Source: Archaeoglobus sulfaticallidus PM70-1 (GTDB taxonomy: Archaea; Halobacteriota; Archaeoglobi; Archaeoglobales; Archaeoglobaceae). From it: a DNA stretch of 64,000 nt. How positions within the stretch are numbered: the first letter of the stretch is position 1; every line of letters starts with the position of its first letter. The stretch covers positions 1,346,571 to 1,410,570 of the forward strand of contig NC_021169.1 of NCBI RefSeq assembly GCF_000385565.1, given 5' to 3'. The notes below the pieces were generated by a model. The model saw only the letters and a list, made by a program, of their open reading frames with translations. It was not told the DNA's origin and made no database searches. The position numbers were made by a program, and so were the translations under genes. Positions 58,916-64,000 of this stretch are shown here, piece by piece.

Positions 58916-59299
58916 ATGAAGAATCAGGCTGAGGTTAGACAGCTAAAAGAAGGAGGATATGTTGTAATTGATGATGAACCATGTGAGATCCTGAGCATAT
59001 CGGTAAGCAAACCCGGAAAACATGGTGCAGCCAAGGCAAGGATAGATGCGATGGGCATCTTCGATAAGCAGAAAAGAAGTATTGTGCAGCCAGTAACAGC
59101 CAAGATCTACATTCCAATAGTGGAGAGAAAGAGGGCTCAGGTTATCAGCGTTGTTGGGAATGTTGCACAGCTGATGGATCTCGAAACCTATGAGACATTC
59201 GAGCTCACGGTTCCAGATGAACTGGCTGACAAGGTCACTCCTGGAGAAGAGATTGTCTATATTGAGTCAATGGGCAAGAGGAAGATTGCTGAGAAGTAG
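58916..59299 (+). CDS. eif5a: Translation factor aIF5A
   Basis: 127 residues; hypusine loop [20 protein letters not shown] with the modifiable Lys, followed by the OB-like C-terminal domain ([22 protein letters not shown]). It relieves ribosome stalling on proline-rich stretches. Followed 13 bp later by an agmatinase-family gene, linking it to polyamine and hypusine synthesis. Confidence 0.96.
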   Translation: MKNQAEVRQLKEGGYVVIDDEPCEILSISVSKPGKHGAAKARIDAMGIFDKQKRSIVQPVTAKIYIPIVERKRAQVISVVGNVAQLMDLETYETFELTVPDELADKVTPGEEIVYIESMGKRKIAEK

Positions 59300-59312
59300 C
59301 TGAGAACAAAGC

Positions 59313-60155
59313 ATGCATATTGACTCCTATTTTTCTCTATCCAATTCCGATCTGGACTCTGCAGAGTTCATCATTTTTGGGATACCCTATGATGGAACTC
59401 AGTCCTTCAAGCCCGGTTCGAGGTTTGCTCCCAACGCAATAAGGGAGGCAAGCTGGAATCTGGAGAGTTATTCCCTGTTCAGGAATCTGGATTTATCTTT
59501 GGTGAAGGTTTTTGATGCGGGGAATGTAAACACCGATGGTAGCTTCACCCAAATTCTCGAAAGGGCGTCAGAATTTCTGTCAAAGCTTAAGGGCTTTCCG
59601 ATAGCAATCGGTGGGGAGCATACGATAAGCTGTTCATGTATGGAGTTTGTTAGGAAAAAGAATGCATGCTATCTGGTTTTTGATGCCCACTTCGATTTGA
59701 GGGACGAGTTTGATGACAACCCGTTCAACCACGCATGCACGGTAAGAAGAATCTTTGAAAAAGTTGGGAAGGTTGTCCAATTTGGCATCAGATCGGGAAT
59801 TGCTGAAGAAAGGAGGTTTGCTGAGGGGAATGGTATTGAGGTCTTCTACTCGTGGGATATACTGGATGATCCAAAAAAGAAGATATCTGAATTAATCAGA
59901 GTTCTGGATCAGTTTGACAGGATATATGTCTCTCTGGATATGGACTCTTTCGATCCCGCTTTTGCTCCGGGAGTCTCCACACCGGAACCTTTTGGAATAC
60001 ATCCAATTCATTTCATGAAAATAATTTCTGAAATTTCCGATAGAATTATTGGTTTTGATCTTGTGGAAGTTGTTCCCGACGGCAATAAGGTCACGCAAAC
60101 TCTTGCAGCAAAACTCATCGTTGAGTTAATATCTTCTATAGGTTCGAATATTTAA
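59313..60155 (+). CDS. speB: Agmatinase/arginase-family ureohydrolase
   Basis: 280 residues. Manganese ligands in GGEHTISC, FDAHFDLRDEF and SLDMDSFDPAFAPGVSTPEP. GIPYDGTQSFKPGSRFAPNAIREAS is typical of archaeal agmatinase-like enzymes. The predicted product is putrescine or a related amine feeding hypusine or deoxyhypusine formation on aIF5A, whose gene is directly upstream. In some archaea the true substrate is an aminopropylated agmatine. Confidence 0.92.
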   Translation: MHIDSYFSLSNSDLDSAEFIIFGIPYDGTQSFKPGSRFAPNAIREASWNLESYSLFRNLDLSLVKVFDAGNVNTDGSFTQILERASEFLSKLKGFPIAIGGEHTISCSCMEFVRKKNACYLVFDAHFDLRDEFDDNPFNHACTVRRIFEKVGKVVQFGIRSGIAEERRFAEGNGIEVFYSWDILDDPKKKISELIRVLDQFDRIYVSLDMDSFDPAFAPGVSTPEPFGIHPIHFMKIISEISDRIIGFDLVEVVPDGNKVTQTLAAKLIVELISSIGSNI

Positions 60156-60189
60156 CCAATATTTATCAAGACTGGAAAACTGAGTTAGT

Positions 60190-60227
60190 TTTTTATACTA
60201 TAAAGCCAACATAATTTCGGGAGGTGA
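60190..60227 (+). promoter_or_regulatory. Promoter and ribosome-binding site of rubrerythrin
   Basis: TTTTTATACTATAAAG (60189-60204) is a TATA-like box about 30-40 nt upstream, and GGGAGGTGA (60219-60227) is a strong Shine-Dalgarno sequence. The latter decides for ATG 60233 over the GTG at 60224, which lies inside it. Confidence 0.65.
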
Positions 60228-60232
60228 AAGAA

Positions 60233-60733
60233 ATGTCTTCTGAAAAGAATTTGGAGGCTGCTTTTGCCGGAGAGAGTATGGCAAACAGGAGATATCTGGC
60301 CTTTGCAGAAAAAGCTGAGAAAGAGGGCTTTAAAAATGTTGCAAGAATATTCAGAACAGCTGCGGAATCTGAAACCATTCACGCGATAAACCACCTCAAG
60401 GTCATGGGTGGGATCAAAGAAACCCTTGAAAACCTGAAGGTTGCTTTTGAGGGCGAGACATACGAGAAGGAGGAGATGTACCCGAAGTTCATTGAGGAGG
60501 CTAAGAAAGAAGGAAACAAGCAGGCTGAGAGGACATTCACGTGGGCTATAGAGGCTGAGAAGGTTCATGCAGAACTGTACAAGAGGGCGATCGCTGCGGT
60601 GGAACAGGGCAAGGATGTTGAAGTGGGAGATCTGTATATCTGTGAGGTCTGCGGATTCACTGTTGAAGGAGAGGTCCCGGAGAAGTGTCCGGTTTGTGGT
60701 GCTAAGGCTGATAAGTTCAGGAAGGTGGAGTAG
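60233..60733 (+). CDS. rbr: Rubrerythrin
   Basis: 166 residues. Ferritin-like diiron helices with conserved Glu and His (FAGESMANRRYLAFAE, AAESETIHAINHL, FEGETYEKEEMYPKF, AIEAEKVHAELYKRA) and a C-terminal rubredoxin-type CEVCG / CPVCG iron site. It reduces hydrogen peroxide in anaerobes. Monocistronic with its own promoter; T-rich sequence follows the stop. Confidence 0.96.
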   Translation: MSSEKNLEAAFAGESMANRRYLAFAEKAEKEGFKNVARIFRTAAESETIHAINHLKVMGGIKETLENLKVAFEGETYEKEEMYPKFIEEAKKEGNKQAERTFTWAIEAEKVHAELYKRAIAAVEQGKDVEVGDLYICEVCGFTVEGEVPEKCPVCGAKADKFRKVE

Positions 60734-60844
60734 TTTTTCCTTTTTATTTATGGAATAATAGTTGGTTCTTGGTTGTCTATATTATTGACATATATAGAAA
60801 AATTACTTGGAGAAATAAAAATTGAATAAAATTTATATCAAAAT

Positions 60845-62185
60845 TTATATCACATTTTTACTCTTAAGCTGATCCAACTCCTCTTTCTTCATGCCGAGGA
60901 ATCCGGAGTAAATCATCTCGTTATCTGCTCCGACCTCTCTGCAAATCCACTTTATCCTGCCTGGAGTCTTCTCGAATTTTGCGACAACTCCCTGTACGCT
61001 AACCTCTCCGTAATTCGGATCGTTTATTTTCCTCAAGCCACCTCTGAGCCACCAGTTTTCCTGCTTAAAGCTGTCTATTGGTTTGAGAACCTCTCCAGCG
61101 ACACAGGTTCCATCTCCTGTGTAGTCAAGGGTTGCCTGAATGATCTCCTTGACCGTTTTATTCTTGCTCCACTTCTCAATCTCAGCAAGGCATTCAGGCC
61201 AGGTCTCTGGACTTAACCTCTCCTTGATTGTGGGATATTTCTCCCTCAAATCTGGCCTGTTGATTATGGTTGTCAGGGCGTAGAAGTTCACATCGCTGAA
61301 TCCTGCCATGAATGCCATTCCATCTTTTGCTCTGACGAGAGTATAAACGAAAACTGCCGGATCGAAGTTGGCAATCCTCCCGACAACCCTCTTCTTTGTG
61401 TGATAGTACTGGATGTAGTAGTTATTCACTTTAGCCTGAGCCTCGGCAGGAACAACATCTATGAACTGCCCCTTGCCTGTAGATTTCCTGAACAGCAAGG
61501 CAGCCAATATACCGAAAGCTGCAAATCCTCCGCCGACATACCACCCCATCCAAGGCCCAAGCTTCGTTGGAACCCTTGTATGTTCTGGAAACTCCTTATA
61601 TTCCTCTGGGATTCCTGTTGTCCAGCACATCCCGCTCATCGCCTGATCCACAACATCGTAGTCTGGCTTCTTCGAATTTGCCTTTGGTCCGAAATGGCCG
61701 TACGGGGAGATGGCACAGTATATCAGGCCGGGGTTTATTTTGCTGAGCTGTCTATATCCTATACCCAGTGAGTCAAGATATCCCGGAGCATAGGTTTCGA
61801 TCAGAACATCCGCCTTCTTTATGAACTTCTTCAGCAAATCCCTGCCCTCTTCGGTCTCAATGTTCAGCGTTATGTGGTACTTGTTTCTACCCTCAACTAT
61901 ATATGCCAGTCCGGTATCCTTTATTTTCAGGCCAAAAGGCGTCATTTTTCTGGCTATATCTCCTCCAGGAGGCTCGATTCTGATAACCTTTGCGCCATAC
62001 TCTGCAAGGAGGGATGACGCATACAGCCCGGCAAAGCTGCCGTAGCTCATATCAAAAACAACCACATCTTCTAAAGCCTCTGGTTTTTCAGGAGCCTTAA
62101 ATGGATCGCAGTGTTCTTTCGCCCAGTCACTCCATGGTATATCTTCATATGTGATTGGGCTTTCCTTTTCGAGATTATCATTCAT
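60845..62185 (-). CDS. Class III (CaiB/BaiF) CoA-transferase, subunit-like copy 1
   Basis: 446 residues. Family segments: VVVFDMSYGSFAGLYASSLLAEYGAKVIRIEPPGG, LDSLGIGYRQLSKINPGLIYCAISPYG, PDYDVVDQAMSGMCWTTG (containing the family's conserved Asp) and GQFIDVVPAEA. Transfers CoA between acids. Eleven bases downstream of a second CaiB-like gene in the same operon; paired members often form heteromers, as in benzylsuccinate or phenyllactate CoA-transferases. Substrate not determinable. Confidence 0.88.
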   Translation of the reverse strand: MNDNLEKESPITYEDIPWSDWAKEHCDPFKAPEKPEALEDVVVFDMSYGSFAGLYASSLLAEYGAKVIRIEPPGGDIARKMTPFGLKIKDTGLAYIVEGRNKYHITLNIETEEGRDLLKKFIKKADVLIETYAPGYLDSLGIGYRQLSKINPGLIYCAISPYGHFGPKANSKKPDYDVVDQAMSGMCWTTGIPEEYKEFPEHTRVPTKLGPWMGWYVGGGFAAFGILAALLFRKSTGKGQFIDVVPAEAQAKVNNYYIQYYHTKKRVVGRIANFDPAVFVYTLVRAKDGMAFMAGFSDVNFYALTTIINRPDLREKYPTIKERLSPETWPECLAEIEKWSKNKTVKEIIQATLDYTGDGTCVAGEVLKPIDSFKQENWWLRGGLRKINDPNYGEVSVQGVVAKFEKTPGRIKWICREVGADNEMIYSGFLGMKKEELDQLKSKNVI

Positions 62186-62195
62186 TCAAACCACC

Positions 62196-63551
62196 TCACG
62201 GATAGAACAACCCGCTTTTTCCATCCCAGTCCTTCGGCGGGCATGAGAAGAAGATGTTCTCGTCCCACTTTCCGATAACTCCCTTCTTGTAAAGCTCATC
62301 TAGCTCGTCCTTGCTCATTCCAAGCAACCTGATGAATACATGTTCATTGTCTATGCCGTTGGGTCTTGCAGTCCATTTTATCCTGCCGGGTGACTCGCTC
62401 ATCTTTGGAACTGGAGCAACCTCTGCCAGTGAGCCGTATATAGGATCATCGTAGATCCATATGGCCTTTCTCGCCCTCCAGTGCTCGTTGTTGTACTGAT
62501 CTTCTGAGCTAAAGACTTTGTTGGATGCAAAACCGAACTCTTCGCCGAGATCTTCCAACTCCTTAACGGTCTTCTCTTTGGCCCACTCATGGAGTGCCTG
62601 ATATATGACTGTCTGATTCTCCTCCTTAAGTCGCTCATCTGGGTCGGAATACTTCTCATACAGATCTATTCTACCCATTGCCTCGCACAAACCTTTGAAC
62701 TCCTTATCCTTGAAGGCTGCTATCGCAACGAAACCATCCTTGCATCTGACAATATCCGAGGGGACTATGGCAACATCCCTGTTACCATATCTCTCTCTGT
62801 TCTTTCCTGTTAGCCCGATGTATATCCAGGTCCAGTCCATGTTCCTCAGCAGGTTCTCAGCCTGTGGATGGTCTATATACTGGCCCTCTCCTGTTTTTTC
62901 TCTGTAGTATAACGCAACAAGAACTGCAAAAGCACCCATCAAAGCACCATAAAAGTCCCCAATCCACGCTCCGGCTTTCAAAGGCAAACCATCAGGGAAT
63001 CCGGTGGACTCTATAAGGCCGGAGGTTGCCTGTGCAACCGCATCATAGCTCGGCCTAAACGTCCACGGCCCCCACTGTCCGAATCCGGACATGCTGATGT
63101 AGATTATCCTGGGATTTATTTTTCTGATCTGCCTGTATCCAAGACCCCATCTGTCTGTGGTTCCAGGCCTGTAATTCTCAACGAGGACATCTGATCTTTT
63201 AACCAGCCTGTATATGAGTTCTTTACCTTCAGGAGTCCTCATATCGATTGCTATGTGGTACTTGCTGTTGTTTGTCGCTTCAAAACCGGCAGCGAGGTTC
63301 TTGTGGAAATCAGCAAAGGGGGCAAGGGGTCGCATCGTGTCTCCTCTACCTGGCATCTCGACATGTATGACTTCTGCACCAAATTCAGCGAGGTATGTAG
63401 CAACCATGGGCCCGAAAATCAGGGTTCCGATATCCAGGACTCTTATTCCCTTAAGGGGTTCTGGCTTTTCGAAGATTTTTTCTGGATCCATTATCTCCTT
63501 TATGTATTCCGTATATGGCAGGCTATCCAAATCCTTTTCGTGTTCACTCAT
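62196..63551 (-). CDS. Class III (CaiB/BaiF) CoA-transferase, subunit-like copy 2
   Basis: 451 residues from the ATG at 63551 (a TTG one codon upstream is possible; GGTGG precedes). IRVLDIGTLIFGPMVATYLAEFGAEVIHVEMPGRGD, LGYRQIRKINPRIIYISMSGFG, PSYDAVAQATSGLIESTG and GQYIDHPQAENLL are family hallmarks. Clearly paralogous to the downstream copy but well diverged, which supports two distinct subunits or substrates. Confidence 0.88.
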   Translation of the reverse strand: MSEHEKDLDSLPYTEYIKEIMDPEKIFEKPEPLKGIRVLDIGTLIFGPMVATYLAEFGAEVIHVEMPGRGDTMRPLAPFADFHKNLAAGFEATNNSKYHIAIDMRTPEGKELIYRLVKRSDVLVENYRPGTTDRWGLGYRQIRKINPRIIYISMSGFGQWGPWTFRPSYDAVAQATSGLIESTGFPDGLPLKAGAWIGDFYGALMGAFAVLVALYYREKTGEGQYIDHPQAENLLRNMDWTWIYIGLTGKNRERYGNRDVAIVPSDIVRCKDGFVAIAAFKDKEFKGLCEAMGRIDLYEKYSDPDERLKEENQTVIYQALHEWAKEKTVKELEDLGEEFGFASNKVFSSEDQYNNEHWRARKAIWIYDDPIYGSLAEVAPVPKMSESPGRIKWTARPNGIDNEHVFIRLLGMSKDELDELYKKGVIGKWDENIFFSCPPKDWDGKSGLFYP

Positions 63552-63562
63552 CAAACCACCTA

Positions 63563-63779
63563 ACTTTAATTATTTTTAGGTATTTTTGTAAGGAGACGAA
63601 TTTAAATTTTTTTCTATTTTAATTTAATCTGTAATTGGTCAGCTGGCGGATTCATGGGCTTGTTTCGATTCTCTTTATTCTCATGTAATTTTTTAGAGTA
63701 TTTTTATTTATGAAATTATAAATTATTTAGAACTTTTCAACTGACCAAAACTTAAAATCTTCATACTCAGTAACTGACT
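63563..63779. other. AT-rich divergent promoter region
   Basis: 217 bp between the CoA-transferase operon and the radical SAM gene. Contains A/T runs usable as TATA boxes for both directions (for example AAATTTAAATTCG on the minus strand near 63600), but no defined operator is seen. Confidence 0.4.
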
Positions 63780-64000
63780 ATGATGTTCAGGTTTTTCCAA
63801 ATAGAGGTCACGAGAAAGTGTAACATGTCCTGTTTGATGTGCCCTCATGCAGTGTTCCCCAAAGAAAGCCTGATCCATATGGACTTTGAGATATTTGAGC
63901 GAATATCTACATATTTCGACAAAACTGAACTGATACACCTTCAGGGATGGGGTGAGCCCCTCCTTCACAGCAGAATTGGCGAGATGATTGCAATAGCAAA
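63780..64000 (+). CDS. Radical SAM protein (3' truncated by window)
   Basis: From ATG 63780 (or 63783) the first 73 residues contain TRKCNMSCLMCPH, the radical SAM Cys-x3-Cys-x2-Cys cluster motif, and LQGWGEPLLH, the GGE-like SAM-binding turn. Such N-termini are common in SPASM/twitch-type enzymes. The rest lies outside the window. Confidence 0.85.
   Translation, partial: MMFRFFQIEVTRKCNMSCLMCPHAVFPKESLIHMDFEIFERISTYFDKTELIHLQGWGEPLLHSRIGEMIAIA

Overview
The window comes from a hyperthermophilic euryarchaeon of the order Archaeoglobales. The right-hand 28 kb carries archaeal information-processing genes (aIF2-gamma, aIF5A, archaeal-type AlaRS, RIO2 kinase), coenzyme F420 synthesis (cofE), rubrerythrin and a Ku/DNA-ligase pair. 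The RIO2 kinase has the length and motifs I associate with the Archaeoglobus fulgidus protein. The genus cannot be fixed from the sequence alone.

Positions 1-36216 are the right part of an integrated tailed virus (HK97-fold, siphovirus-like provirus). Its left end lies outside the window; its right end is at a tRNA-Gly(GCC) gene whose 3' base is also the first base of the integrase start codon. Reading left to right: (i) 1-4.7 kb, tightly overlapping small early genes (zinc-finger proteins, a PD-(D/E)XK-like nuclease, a viral PCNA sliding clamp, a ribbon-helix-helix protein) with a cluster of GTTAAC repeats; (ii) 4.7-14.1 kb, packaging and head genes (small and large terminase, portal, MuF protein, protease-scaffold, major capsid protein, connectors); (iii) 14.2-14.6 kb, five tRNA or tRNA-like genes, then a winged-helix gene; (iv) 15.4-16.6 kb, a decayed contractile-tail module (sheath and tube pseudogenes); (v) 19-34.5 kb, a small membrane protein, a metalloprotease-like protein, neck genes, tail tube, a G/GT tail chaperone pair with a -1 slippery site, tape measure, distal tail protein and a large receptor-binding fibre; (vi) integrase and tRNA-Gly.

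The structural operons share an element, TTTAAAGTC(T/A)A(T/A)T, placed so that its AAAGTC lies 24-26 nt before the ATG with no Shine-Dalgarno sequence between. I see nine clear copies and one decayed copy. This looks like a late promoter for leaderless mRNAs. One copy lies inside the protease gene and would express the C-terminal coiled coil separately as a scaffold. AT-rich cargo genes are inserted between structural operons, mostly transcribed against them and back-to-back with these promoters: membrane proteins, a lipoprotein, a PH-SHOCT protein, an ABC-ATPase plus nuclease pair, and an ImmA/DUF4411 toxin-antitoxin-like pair. I infer lysogenic-conversion, superinfection-exclusion or defence roles.

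From 36.2 to 64 kb the content is ordinary chromosome: tRNA thiolation (TtuA family), RIO2, DUF460, DUF473, PAC2, PRPP synthetase, NAD(P)HX repair, flavin reductases, aIF2-gamma with a PIN protein, thioredoxin reductase, an 800-bp AT-rich gap, alaS-cofE-ATP-grasp, thioredoxin, a ThiI-like PP-loop protein, DUF63, Ku and ligase, aIF5A with an agmatinase-family enzyme, rubrerythrin, two class III CoA-transferases and the start of a radical SAM gene.
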